Notes under the pieces: generated by a model
What the model was told of the DNA's origin: nothing
The model's database searches: none
Seen by the model: only the letters and a program-made list of their open reading frames with translations
In this document: positions 23,528 through 35,292 of the stretch, piece by piece
Layout: every line of letters begins with the position of its first letter
Position numbering within the stretch: position 1 is the stretch's first letter
Position numbers and translations under genes: made by a program
NCBI RefSeq assembly: GCF_027942865.1
Contig: NC_134527.1
Span: forward strand, 8,162,976-8,226,975
Length of the DNA stretch: 64,000 nt
Reading direction: 5' to 3'
DNA from: Odontesthes bonariensis
Lineage: Eukaryota > Chordata > Actinopteri > Atheriniformes > Atherinopsidae

Positions 23528-24142
23528 ATGCTGTGCTCTCGTGGACTCCAGTCTGACCTCGGTCCAATCATGGACTTCTACTGGCCTGTACGCAGTCTGT
23601 GGTCAGAGGTCAGACCTCTGATCTGCCAGCAGGATCTCCTGCAGAGAAACCTACAGGAGTTGTGCAGCAGGCTGGAGCTGATGGACACATTTCAACGACA
23701 GATCCCAGAGGAGACGGAGCCTTTCCACAGCAGCGTGGCCCTGCAAGCAGTCTCCTACCAGCTGGACAAAGAGGGAGAAAACTTTGGCCTGACCCTGAAC
23801 ACTCAAGGCTTTTCCCCAGAGGAGCTGTCTGTCAGGCAGGTGGGCAGGAAGCTGAGAGTCAGTGGGAAGACAGAGAAGAAGCAGGAGGACGGGAAAGGCT
23901 CCTACTCTTACAGACTCCAGGAGTTCAGACAGGAGTTTGATCTGCCCGAAGGGCTGAACCCTGAAGCCGTCACCTGCTACCTGTCTCCAGACGGAAAGCT
24001 CCACATCCAGGCAGCCAAAGCTCCATGTGTGGAAGAGGCTGAGAGAGAGCTGACTATCAAGAGGAGCTCGGAGGAGGAAACACAGCAGAGTGTGTGTTCA
24101 CAGGCAGAAGACAGCAGACCAGAGACGTACAGCAGAGCATAG
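23528..24142 (+). CDS. hsp30: HSP30-type small heat shock protein (intronless)
   Basis: ATP-independent cytosolic holdase that binds unfolding proteins during heat stress. It has 204 residues from ATG 23528, giving the family N-terminus MLCSRGLQSDLGPIMDFYWP; in-frame codons further upstream have no ATG and are not the start. The N-terminal region has a Leu-rich helix (DLLQRNLQEL). The alpha-crystallin domain spans about residues 78-164 (SYQLDKEGENFGLTLN, GFSPEELSVRQVGRKLRVSG, YRLQEFRQEFDLPEGLNPEA, LSPDGKLHIQA). A Glu/Ser-rich C-terminal tail follows without a clear IXI motif. Single exon, as usual for rapidly heat-induced genes. HSE, TATA box and poly(A) signal sit tightly around it. Its GC content is well above the flanks. 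In fish such genes are named hsp30 or hspb11-like; the exact orthologue is uncertain. Confidence 0.93.
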   Translation: MLCSRGLQSDLGPIMDFYWPVRSLWSEVRPLICQQDLLQRNLQELCSRLELMDTFQRQIPEETEPFHSSVALQAVSYQLDKEGENFGLTLNTQGFSPEELSVRQVGRKLRVSGKTEKKQEDGKGSYSYRLQEFRQEFDLPEGLNPEAVTCYLSPDGKLHIQAAKAPCVEEAERELTIKRSSEEETQQSVCSQAEDSRPETYSRA

Positions 24143-24230
24143 AACAACCTGAAGACTGATGGACATGCCAAAGAGAAAATATATTTATATGGCATATTTT
24201 CTATATTTATATTTATAACTGACCCTGACT

Positions 24231-24236
24231 AATAAA
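24231..24236 (+). terminator. Poly(A) signal of the small heat shock gene
   Basis: AATAAA 89 bases after the stop codon, followed by a T-rich stretch near 24264-24285. Confidence 0.85.
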
Positions 24237-24289
24237 GTACTTTTAAATGAACATGTCTGAGGGTTTTTTTTTTCTTTTTCTTCTTTCAT

Positions 24290-27200
24290 CCTTTGATTTC
24301 TGAAAAATCAGTGAACAGATGAAAGAGAACATAAAAGGAGGTGAAAGACATTTCAGATTCTTCAGTTTAAATAAATAAATCACTTCTGGAAAAACTTTTC
24401 AAAATATTTCACCAAATGTGAAAAATGTTTTAAGGTGAGCAATAAAAATGATCTAAATATCAATAAAACTTATGAACAATATTATTTAGCTGCATATGAA
24501 TACATTTGTCATAAAACACTTGATAAAGTATGACTAAAAAACTAAATTGATAAATACAATGATGTGCCAATGTAAACTGAATCATTTGATCCTGTTTAAA
24601 CTTTTTTCACATCTGGGTATGGCCAGTGAACTTATTTTACACACATTTTTCACTTTGGCATTTTCATTATTTTACGTTTGGTAGAAAAACAATATAATAC
24701 TTTAATTTTTTTCTTTCTCTGTCTTAATGAAAATCACTTATATATATTATACATTTTAAGAAAAAAAATCACTAAACAGGGTTTAATCCACAAGGTGGTC
24801 TGTGTGCAGTGCCAGTGACATCCACTAGGTGTCAGATTTATACAAGCCTGACATTGGGGCAGCTTTAAATGTCGTCATGTGCAGCATGAAAAGTTCCAAA
24901 ACAATTTACTCATATGACAAAAGGGCACTAAAAGAGATTTGTTGTACAGCATGAAAGGTTTTTTCATAATAAAATTTAAGATTCGGATGTTTGTTTTGTG
25001 TGTATGCTCCATTGCATTTTAGAGGGAATATATTTCTGCCTTTGGACTCATGGAGTCCTCAGTTTAATTCCCACATTAACTGGAGTTCCAAGTGTTCTGT
25101 AAAGTCTTGGACCACTTAATAATATATGCAACTATATCTATCTATCTGTCTGTCTGTCTTCACAATTTAGCCTTAACCCTAACCAGGACCCAGTTAGTCC
25201 CATTAAGAGGAGCTGGTTCCACAAAGGTCAGCGGTTTTACAACAAAGAACTCTAATAAAGTTTCATATGAGAATTAAAAACACACAATAAAAACGATATT
25301 AGCCAGAGTACTAACAAAGCACAATGAAGCAACATAAAATAACACGGCCCACCCATTTTTCCCTTTTTCCTCCTGTATTGTTCACAAGTTAATGTCAGCA
25401 ATTACCAAGGGTGCTTGGTCTCTCGCTGGCTCCTGTCAGGCTGTCAGCGCTTTTCTGTCCCAAGAATAGATGAATTGCCCCTTAAACGTGGCACAGCTGA
25501 GTTGGAGCAGGAAAAGAGCTTTCTTTAGGAAACTCACTGTGGCTTTTGATCTATCTTCTATTTGTGCAGCAGCTCATTGTTTTTCACAGTAGTGTTGACA
25601 GAATGTTTATTCAGAAGATATTTAAATGTCAGAGGTCTGTAAAATATTTTTTTCCTCATTCCTCCATCCTTCCCTCTGAAGTCTTCATCATCTCTGCTTT
25701 CACAACTTTCATCTGATCAGGTGCCAGTCTATCTACTTGAGGCAAAAGACGGGGACATTTTCAAATTCTTGTATTTAATCTTTCTCTTACAGTCATGTTT
25801 CTTCCCAACCTATCCCCCATCCTCCACATGTCCCCCATTCTATTCCCTCTAAACATTCCCTGTTGTTGCAGACACTATAAAAGCCTCTTAATCAGCAGAG
25901 TGTGTTTGAAGCAGACAGCTTTTTATTGCCATTTCAGAGCCTCGTATTATTCTTGTGTGAGGAGTGATGCAGATACTGGGGCAAAAAAAATGCCAGATAG
26001 CTTAAGTTAAACATGATAAGTTAAAGTTTTTAAATGCTTCCCATAAATTCACAATGATGCCTGAACTGCAGAGCCGCCCCTCCCTAAACACAGAACATGT
26101 GATGTATGTCGGGCCTCGTGATGCGATGGGGGCCTTAGTTTAGGATACTATAAATTCAGTAGATATTAGCCTGTCATATGTAGCACCTGGTGATGTTAGA
26201 TGCATAGGAGGTAGGGACTAACTGAAGCCCGACAAGCAAAAACAGAGAAGCATTGAGACCTGAGCGTAACATTCTTTCACATATGTAACATCCACACTTT
26301 AAGAAAATAATCTTACATGTTATAACTGTGCCTAACCTGGCCTCAGGTTTCAAACTCAGTGTGGTCTGCCTTTGGTAAGAAGGAGCGGGGATCTCCGCAT
26401 CAGCCATGTGTTTTAAGTGATAATTTAGACTCCACATACTCTGGTGATAACACAATTCACATCTAGAGTAATGGCAGATGACTTTGGTCTTCTTTTGGTC
26501 TTTTTTTCATCCATTTTAGCTTTACACCCACAGGAATAGACTGCATCCCTTCTTGATTTCCCACACTATGGGATGGACGAAGGGCCCCATTCACAGAACA
26601 TGCCTATATATGAAATGTGCAGAGCTCTAAGTCCCTGCTTGACCTCATACTAATTTGCACTCTGCTAAATTTTTTCACTTCTTTTGATTTGTGATATAAT
26701 AGCTACGTAGTAAAGCTGAAAGGTGCCGTGTAAGATTTTGAATAAGTCCCTTCCCATGCTTGTATACTGGGACATGGACAGCAGTCCAATTAAATGGCCT
26801 AGACAAGCTGTTGCTTAACTTCACTGAGAACGGAAATGTACTGAGTGTCTGAGAATCCAGCTTTGCAACATGGCAAATATAGAGAAAGCCTATTTCAACC
26901 TAAAGTATGATTTCAAGTTGTTTTGCTTCCTAAACTTAGTGACTGAAAATTGGAACCGTGTCAAAATACAAAATGGTGTCTAAAGATATGACTCACTTAC
27001 TCTGAGGTGAAAATCATGTGACTTATCACCACCACATTTCTATTTTGATTTTGGGGCTTTTTCTACTTCTCATGACATTACTGGTGATGTGACAAGAACA
27101 CAGGCAGTTAAAAACAATTTAAAACTGTAATGGCAGAAAAAAAGACGTCACTATTTTACAAACTCGATCATTTAACTAATATGTAATGCTTTGTGGAGCA

Positions 27201-28510
27201 GCAGATCAGTTACACATTTAGTTAAAAAACAATTTGGAAAGTCAGCATTTTTGTAAGGTACCAAGCTTTTTTCCAAAACTGACACTGTACACAACAGAAA
27301 AAGGATTGGTGCTTATTTCTATTGCTGAACCTTTGTGACAGTCGAGTTGGAGCTGCTGACTAAAGATGAAAGTATTTTGCTGCTATTTTTAGTCCCAGAA
27401 AGCATCAGATGTTGATACAGCTATCTGTTCCGGCTCATGACATCAGGCTTTCCTAAAGATTATCGTCAGGTCTAAACCTAACAAAACTTCCATTGTAACA
27501 GAGGCAGATCAGAAAACAGTCATGTGACCTCTTTTGCTTAGCTCGGAGGATTTGTTGTAAAGATCAATTATTGATGATTTCTGAATTTATAAACACTATA
27601 TAATCAAAGTAAAAAAAGCTTGTATTGACTCAGTGTCATGATACAATGCACACATGAAAACAGATGTGCTTATTCACTGTCTGTGCTCAGTTGGTGCAAC
27701 ATTACAGCAGGTACACGATCATTAACACAATTAAGTACTGTGGGAACAGGGTATACAGTTAGAGGCCGAAAATTTTTATGATTTATGCCCACAAAGACAG
27801 GTTTCTGTAGCATGCACACACATTTCCTGTGTGACTTTGAGGGTCTCTGGTATTTGAACAGATGTGGGCAGACTAAGCGTGCCTGGTTCCCCCCTCTGAC
27901 CTGAGTCTGCACTTCCTGCAACGAAAGTTAACACCCAGAGAGAACAATCGTAGTCTGTACCTTCTGAGCACACACGCACACACATACTGTGCTCAAACAC
28001 TAGCAGTCACAGTCACTTTTAAGGTCAGTATGAAAGCCATAAACACACATAAAAACACAGTCTCACAGAGGAGTAAGTGTGTTGTTTTCAGATGAGGTGG
28101 AAGTGAAAATGAACCAGTGTTACTCTCACAGGACAGTCACCTCACATATTTCAGTGCAGGTATGCACGCCCATTTCATTCACTCTTTGGGCGTCTTTGAA
28201 CTTGGAAATTCAGCATGCAATATACTTTTGTCGTGCTGGGTTTCCAGATGTAAATGTAAAGCAGTGTTATGAAACAGCTGCCATAGTGCTATTTTTACAC
28301 AGTTTCTGTAAAAACAGAGGCAAGGGAGGCTTCACCCCCCCACTGGCGACTCTGCTCTCATTGGTCAGCTTCAGTGCCCTAATGAGGCACCACCCACCAC
28401 CATTCTACATTAGCCCTGCTGAAATTCAACTTTGGGAAACGATTTTGATTGCACCTAAAATAAGTACACGCCCCCGAGGGCAGGATGAGTCGTCAGAATT
28501 TCAGAAGAAG
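24290..28510. other. Intergenic, no gene recognised
   Basis: AT-rich sequence with a (TATC)n(TGTC)n microsatellite at about 25135-25160. All frames are short and without domains. Confidence 0.45.
25135..25160. repeat. (TATC)n(TGTC)n microsatellite
   Basis: Compound tetranucleotide repeat in which TATC units pass into TGTC units. Confidence 0.9.
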
Positions 28511-29199
28511 AAAGGGATAGTTCGCCTCTTTTGACATGAAACTGTATGACATCACATATTAGCAATATCATTTATGAACATTGACTTACTCCCCGCTGCG
28601 TCCTGTGAGCCGAGTTCCAGCCTCGTTTTGGTGTTAACGAAGGTAGTCCGGCTAGTTGGCTGGGGTCGCAAAAATAAAGCGTTTTGCTTCTCAAAACAAT
28701 ATGTGTTCAAAAGAGTAATACATTTGCATCACAAAATCGTTATCCAGAAAAAGTCAGACCTCACAATCGCTTGGTGCTATTTTTGCCTCCCGTCATATCA
28801 ATGCGTTCAGCCACCTGCCGACAGCGGCACCGGTTACAGTGTTTCTTGCTCGGATGCAGGGGACTGCTCGGTCTGCACTTTGGTCTGCACAGTTTACACA
28901 GCCCGCAGTGATACGAAGGGAGAGAGAAATGGCACCAAGCGATTGTGAGGTCTGACTTTTTCTGGATGAACGATTTTATGATGCAAATGTATTACTCTTT
29001 TGAATGCATATTGTTTTGAGAAGCAAGACGCTTTATTTTTGCGACCCCAGCCAACTAGCCGAACTACCTTCGTCAACGCCAAATCGAGGCTGGAACTCAG
29101 TTCACAGGACGCAGCAGGGGGTAAGAAGATGTTCATAAATGATATTGCTAGTATGGGATGTCATACAGCTTCATGTCAACAGAAGCGAACTATCCCTTT
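28511..29199. mobile_element. Foldback MITE with inverted arms of about 280 bp
   Basis: The left arm (28511 to about 28795) reads AAAGGGATAGTTCGCCTCTT onwards. The right arm (about 28915-29199) is its reverse complement over essentially the whole length, with scattered differences (roughly 90% identity by eye). A loop of about 120 bases lies between them. The triplet AAG lies on both sides (28508-28510, 29200-29202), a possible 3-bp target duplication. The right edge also reads TTTAA, and AGGGATAGTTC termini with TTAA duplications occur in the Angel/Kolobok-like MITEs of fish. No transposase frame; the frames at 28574-28948 and 28894-29136 are mirror images of each other. Confidence 0.85.
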
Positions 29200-30890
29200 A
29201 AGTCCGCAATGCCATTAAAATTGCCAGCGGAGCACTTTTTTTTTTGTTCTGTTGTTTAAAAGGGATCTTAACGTGATTTTCCTTTTTTTTTACTAAGTCC
29301 CACATCCAAAAAGTACCCTTGGGAATGTTGTTAGGAGCACGTTTCAGGTCATTTGGAGTCGATTGGTACCTATTTTACAGACATGATTTAGGGTTGATTA
29401 CATATGGCCGTGATCATTTCTTCTTTTGTCTCAAGAGTGCAAAATGTTCTCTACGCTGGAACTTATTTGGAAAATGTTTCCCTCTCCCCGTCTTCCTGTA
29501 TTCACATAGATGGCAAAAACAACCTAAAACAAACAAAAAAAAAAACGTTTGGAAAAAGAGCATCTTTTAAAAAAGAAATTGTCATTTTCATCATCCGTTA
29601 ATACTGCAATACTTCAGAAATGTGCATTCAAAATCATGGGTAGAAACAAAACTTGTGTAGGCGAATCATGGCAATGCAATTCTCACATGGGAAATATTGA
29701 GGCTTTTCCCTGTATAAATTGTGATAAAGTCTTCAATAAGCAACACTTTAGACCTCATTTTTTTATTGGTCCGTGTGTGTGTGTGTGTGTGTGTGTGTTT
29801 TGGCAACTTTGTGACATCAAGAAAATAAAATCCGAGATGGATAGCTGAGCTCAAAGCACATGGAGAGACGGGCCGCTGAAAAGGAGAAAAATATGAGAAG
29901 TACGTGAAAAAACAGTGTTAGGAGAAACGTGTCACGAGGCTGACGGAAGGTAAAGCAAGAGAATCAACGAAGATAAATGTAGAAACAACGCAAAGGAGAA
30001 AGAAGAGGGAAAATAGCATGAAGAGACACAGAAAAATTTCAGAGGAGGGACGATAGATTACCAAAATCAGTGAGGAGAAAAACAAAACAAAGAAACAGCG
30101 AGGTCATGGACTGTGAGCTGAATTTGTGTCAGTCAGGAAGAATGGAAACTTAGTGCCAACTACTACAAGGGGAAGAACAAATTAATAAACAGATTTTAAT
30201 TTGAAACGAATAGCCAACCATATAGCACTTAAAAATAGTAAGTTATTTCCAGTGAGGTTTTGCTGCTGACATGCTGGGATTTAAGCAAAGGAAAACTGCA
30301 CGGCACAAGCAATAAAACGTGGACTTATTGTAGTATAAGTTCAAATAAATTCAAACAAATGACTCAGTTTACATTGCAAATCAGAGCCTGAACCTGGATA
30401 TCAATCAAGTGTGGCCACAAACAGCTGTCCAGGGACCGTCTGCAGCCAAACTTTCTCTTTAACCTTGCTGAGGAGGGGATCGGCTTGGTGTCTGAGAGCA
30501 ATAAGAGGGTCATAAAAGATTTACATTAGCTGTTCTAAGCAGCAAATGTCTTTTTAGAATTTTTTTTTTCTTTCCACGAAAATCCATTGAAAGTCTCCAG
30601 TAGTAATAAATGTGTTTGATTTGCAGTCAAGGAACAGAAGAACAGGGCAGGAAGAGCCTTCAAAAAGAAATGACCAATATTGACCCTTAGACCAATAAAA
30701 TTAGTTTCACAGTGATGCTTTCGGTCCATCCATCACTCTCATTCATACTGAAATATCTCAACAACTATTGGATAATCTGGTAGAAATATTTATTGTGGCT
30801 TATAACTTTGGTGTTCCACTAATATATATTTTTTTCTTGTGTGACTTTTGAAATGCTTTCATAAATGTTTAATCAATTATCATATTTGAT
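29200..30890. other. Intergenic, purine-rich on plus strand
   Basis: No gene seen. It includes a (GT)13 repeat at 29773-29798, and a purine-biased stretch at about 29859-30110 that makes spurious open frames. Confidence 0.45.
29773..29798. repeat. (GT)13 microsatellite
   Basis: Thirteen uninterrupted GT units. Confidence 0.95.
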
Positions 30891-30904
30891 GCAGACATCA
30901 GTTC

Positions 30905-31420
30905 TCCCGACTGGAGAAAAAAACTATTAAACATGAAATTATACAGATATGTTCAAAAGAAAGTACACCTGATCCTCCTGGGTTACATGGCACTGAAAGG
31001 ATCGTATAATTGGCTAAATTACAATAAGAACTAGAAAATTTCTGAAGAAATTTTGATGAATGCCATTCTACTGCCCGCCCTATCAACAAACCCTTTAGTT
31101 CAGTTAAAGTTGAGAGTCTCCCGTCACATATAAACTTTGAATGAGGTCTCTGTGATGTCGTATGAGTTATGAGACCTCCAAAATAGGGCAGTTTTTGGCT
31201 CGTTAAGCGTTGTTCAATCAATTTTCCCATTGCATTTTGGGCCTCTGCAAGTCCCCCATTAGCATTGTTCTGACCTTGGGGTGAGTTCATGGGATGCCCA
31301 CTCTTGGGAGGAGTGGCCGTTATCTTGGATGTTTTCCACTTGTGACTAATCTTTGTCACTGTAAAATGACGGAAATGGCCTTTTAACCCTTCTCAGATTG
31401 AAGGGCAGCAACGATTGCTT
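30905..31420 (-). mobile_element. Decayed Tc1-like transposase, N-terminal part (minus strand)
   Basis: On the minus strand a frame with SHKWKTSKITATPPKSGHP matches the helix-turn-helix/linker segment of fish Tc1-like transposases (general pattern 'KWK...LPRSGRP'). Upstream frames shift and contain stops. The following residues are degenerate and end in a non-coding tail. The 153-residue open frame at 30898-31359 is therefore a relic, not a host gene. Confidence 0.6.
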
Positions 31421-31559
31421 CTCTAAGACCATTGCTAATGTCTTTCCTCAGTTAATGAAGTTATTTTGATTAGCAGCACCTGGCTGCTATTAACCCTCTT
31501 AATTCTTATGGAAGCAGTAAGGGCGGACTTTTTACACACAGCTTCTGCATTTTGACTTA

Positions 31560-31962
31560 GGCTACGGCTACACGAAAACGAAACGAGGTTTTTTTTGAAA
31601 ACCGGTACGAAAATTCTTGCGACCACACGGCAACGCGCTGCTGTAAAGACTCAGGTCCAGACGAAAACGGATGGAAACGATGAAATGATGCAGTACACAC
31701 GCCACTGTGTCACGCCACGCTGTGAGACAATAGAGAAGTGTTAAAATTGGCTCACAGCGTCAACGTTTGACTGACGCAAAAACGTTTTAGCTGTAACAAT
31801 GGAAACGAAACGAGGCCGTTTTCAAACTTTCCCACTCTGGAACCCGTTCTCAAAAACTATCGTTTTGGGGTAGTGGGAACGCCGGCTCCGTGTGGCCGCG
31901 ACAGCGAAACGATAAGAAAAAGTATTGTTTACAGTGAAAAACGTTTTCGTGTAGCCGCAGCC
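31560..31962. mobile_element. PIF/Harbinger-like MITE (403 bp)
   Basis: The left end GGCTACGGCTACACGAAAAC and the inverted right end GGCTGCGGCTACACGAAAAC differ at one base. Both sides carry TTA (31557-31559 and 31963-31965), fitting the 3-bp TWA target site of PIF/Harbinger elements. The interior is CpG-rich compared with its surroundings and rich in repeated AAACG words. It has no coding frame. Confidence 0.8.
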
Positions 31963-31965
31963 TTA

Positions 31966-34900
31966 GTCTTTGTTAAATAAACAATGACAATAACTTGTGT
32001 GTTGATTTTCACCTGAGGCTCATCTGAACAATGCTGATTGTAAATCTTATACATGTAAAGTACTGGTTTTGATCATATGTCGTTTTTAGTGGGATCTTCA
32101 GTGCTGATTAGAATGATTAGCACCTCTGAATAAAGGCACAGTTTAAAAAAAAAACATGTGCCAATCAAATCAAAGATATTTCAATATTCTGATAATACTT
32201 TCTCATTTTATATTGCAGTCTGTCATTTATCCATCTTAAAAGTTTATAATGTTGAACATAACTTGGAGCTAAGTCTCATGGTACAATAGGCTTCTTTAAT
32301 GTGCACAATTTTCAAGTTGTGACAGTATGTGCTGCAATTTTACTACTTGAATCAGGAAGAGTTTAGTGGTTTTCAATACATCAGCAGCTGTTTGGTTGTT
32401 AAGGAAAAATGTCACCATTTTTTCCAACCCTGGGAGGCAAGATACCTGATTGTGTGAGTTGGCCTTTTTGGCTTCGAACATGCCTGAAGCATCCAGACTG
32501 TGGCTACAATCCAGTTTCTTCTTTAACAGCACAGAGCGTTTTACAGATTGTTTCTGGATTCCGGGGCCTGCAATCTGACATCCATTATGCATGCATTTGT
32601 GTGGCTCATAAAGGGATTATATTAATTAGAATCAACCTTGTGCAACATCATTTACAGGAAATGTGGGCAGTCACACAGTTCAATTGCAGTTGCTTTATTT
32701 GTTATGAATGAGCGACATTGGTGAATCCTAAATTATGGGACTCCTGAATTACTGATGAATACAAAAGGAGAAGTATAAGATTGGGTTGTGTTTAGTTTTT
32801 TTTTTGTTTGCTTTTAGAAGTTGCATAAGTTCTTCTACTTGACAGAGTTGAACTCTGTTGTTTTGTTGTACTACAGTCCCAATTTATGTGTTTGACTTGG
32901 TGTAGCTCTGTGCAATGCAAGCTTGACACGGTGCACATGTTGATGAAGCAATGCTGAGGCAAGCTGGTCAGAAATATTGTCCGGCTTTCACTGACGTTGC
33001 GGAACATCAGTGTCACAAAACGCAGCTCTGCCTCTGTTGGCTGAAGTCCTCATGGTCCCATGATCCATTTTTAATCTCAGATCTTTCCAAGCAAAGAAAA
33101 ATATATTCAATTTCATCTTTTGGAGAGCTTGAGCTTGTTTTCTACACACATGGACACCAAATACTACAGTTACAGTACAGTTTTGTCCAAGACTTACTGC
33201 ACTGTTACTGGAGAGGAAATAATGCCTTTGAGGGTCATATTTTATATTCTTTGGATTTATTTTCTTTTCACTGTCCTGGAAAAGAGATTTCATAGTATTC
33301 TCAGGAAGGAAATAAAAAAGAAAGTGTTTTCTGTGAAAGTCTTGCTCTAACTGGTATTCTAGTGAGACCCACTTTGATGTGAGCTCATTCACATAAGCAA
33401 ACTGTGGCCGACTTCGCCGCAGTCTTCTTTAAATCCACCTCTTGTGTTGACAGCAGTTCTCATTGTCCGTAAAGTCAACCAGAAAACCAACTAGTAATCA
33501 GCAGTAGATAGTAATTTCCATGTTGCCTCACACAATAAAATGTCTTAAAATATGAAAATACCGAAGATAATTTGCTTTAAATGCTACAGAAAACCGAACA
33601 TGTTACATCAAGGCTGTATTACCATTTGGCTTGCTAATAATGCTCCAGCATCAACAATGATTTCAAATAACTTACGTTTACCAAACTGCCCTGAGAGCGG
33701 TCTCCATATTCATTCTTTACAGGAGTGTTGTGCACATTCAACAAAAAGCTTCAGCCTTGTATTTTCCCTCCCATTTTTGTGGCTGCCCATTCTGATCTAT
33801 TGCCCATGCTGACAAGGCAACCAGTGGTTCTCCCTGTGTCATTATCATTCGCCACATTGTGTACAGACTCCATCAATGCAATGATTGAACACACCTTTTC
33901 AAATGTCTTCTCTCCTTTCTGTCTTGGAGTACAGGCACACAAATGCTCACAACGGAGTGGGTCACTTCTATGATGTAGCATGTATAGGTGTATAGGCCAT
34001 TTTAGCTCACCAATTAGCCAGCAACCGAGGAGGCTGGGAAAAAAAAAGTTTTAAAATAAAAAGGTGACGAAAGTTGATGGCTTATCACATATCATTGACA
34101 TTATCAATAAGAATTTTAAAAAAATTTATAAAATCCTGAACAAATTAATGAGATTACTGAAATCTTGAGTCTGGGATTTTACCAGTCTCAGATGAATTGT
34201 ACTGACAAACTTTCTTCCATAAACACTGTAGTAAAGTTTCCCACTATAAAACAATGCTGTATACAGCTCAGCTGACAGCTATGTTAATGGCATTAACAGA
34301 GTGCTTGCAAGAAGAAACAGATTTACGCAGACAATGCCTGTGTTAGTGTGCGTGTTTGCGTGCATGTGAGACTGAAAGACAGATTATCCTGACATCACTG
34401 TTTCCACAGGAAATCATGTTTCCAAAAGCCTGGTTTTTCACTCTACAGTCTACCTTGCACAACAAACTTCTCCCACCACTTTGCTCTATTCCTCACACAC
34501 ACTAAAAAAGATTGTGTAAAACTATTTTTACATGTGGTGTATTATTGTCAAAGTTTTGGTGATTTTTTTTTTTATTTTTTTTTTTTTTCCCTCCCTCCAT
34601 TGTTCTAAATAATGGACAAGCCTCCCACTCTTTTTTGTGTCTGCATCGTAGGAAATGTGGCAGATCATAGTTCACCTACTCTCACAGAAATCCTTGAAAT
34701 TTGCACAACCTGTTTGAAAACACATTATGTGATGGTAACACAGACGATGCTGAAAATTTCTTGATAGTGCCCTCAGAAATGATAATGTACATTTTTCATG
34801 TCAGACAAAACTTCTTTCAGGTATATTGACGCACAAATTTCATATGTAAATAAACCAAAACGTACAAGTAAGGAAGGTGGAACTCGGGCACAATAGCTCT

Positions 34901-35219
34901 GGTCCTTTGAAATATTTTTGGTCAGTTTATTTTTAAGTGCATTACTTTTGATTTTACATATCCTTACTACTTGCTGGGTGGGGTTTGCATGCTGGTAAAA
35001 TCAGAAAGTAAACCAAAGTAGAGTAGAATTGAACAATGGTGGGAAAAACCGTAACAGAAAAGCTGATCAAGGAGCCGGCCCGCGGCGCCCATCAAGCTCG
35101 GCTGTAGGCCGTGAGAGCCGTGAGCAAGCAGGGAGGTGGCTGACTGGCTAGTGGTGCATTTTTAATAAAGTAGAAGGTGAATACATTACCAATCTGATAC
35201 TTTCCCATACTTACACCTT
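31966..35219. other. Intergenic, no gene recognised
   Basis: Unique-looking AT-rich sequence. Paired short frames near 32988-33392 have no recognisable domain or splice context. T-rich homopolymer at about 34563-34588. Confidence 0.4.
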
Positions 35220-35292
35220 CTAGGCAAGGCAAGGTGATTTTATTTGTAGAGCACAATTCGTACACAAGGCAGTTCAAAGTGCTTCTATAATG
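35220..35292 (-). mobile_element. Short LINE/SINE 3-prime tail fragment
   Basis: AGGCAAGGCAAGGTGATTTT followed by TATTTGTAGAGCAC and CAAGGCAGTTCAAAGTGCTT is the reverse complement of a very common fish retroposon terminus (sense: 'GCACTTTGAACTGCCTTGTG'). Confidence 0.65.

Noticed and set aside
28079..28534. 151-codon plus-strand frame
   Set aside because: Runs into the left arm of the foldback element and shows no domain or splice context.
30898..31359. 153-codon minus-strand frame as a host gene
   Set aside because: The KWKTSKITATPPKSGHP segment marks it as a decayed Tc1-like transposase.
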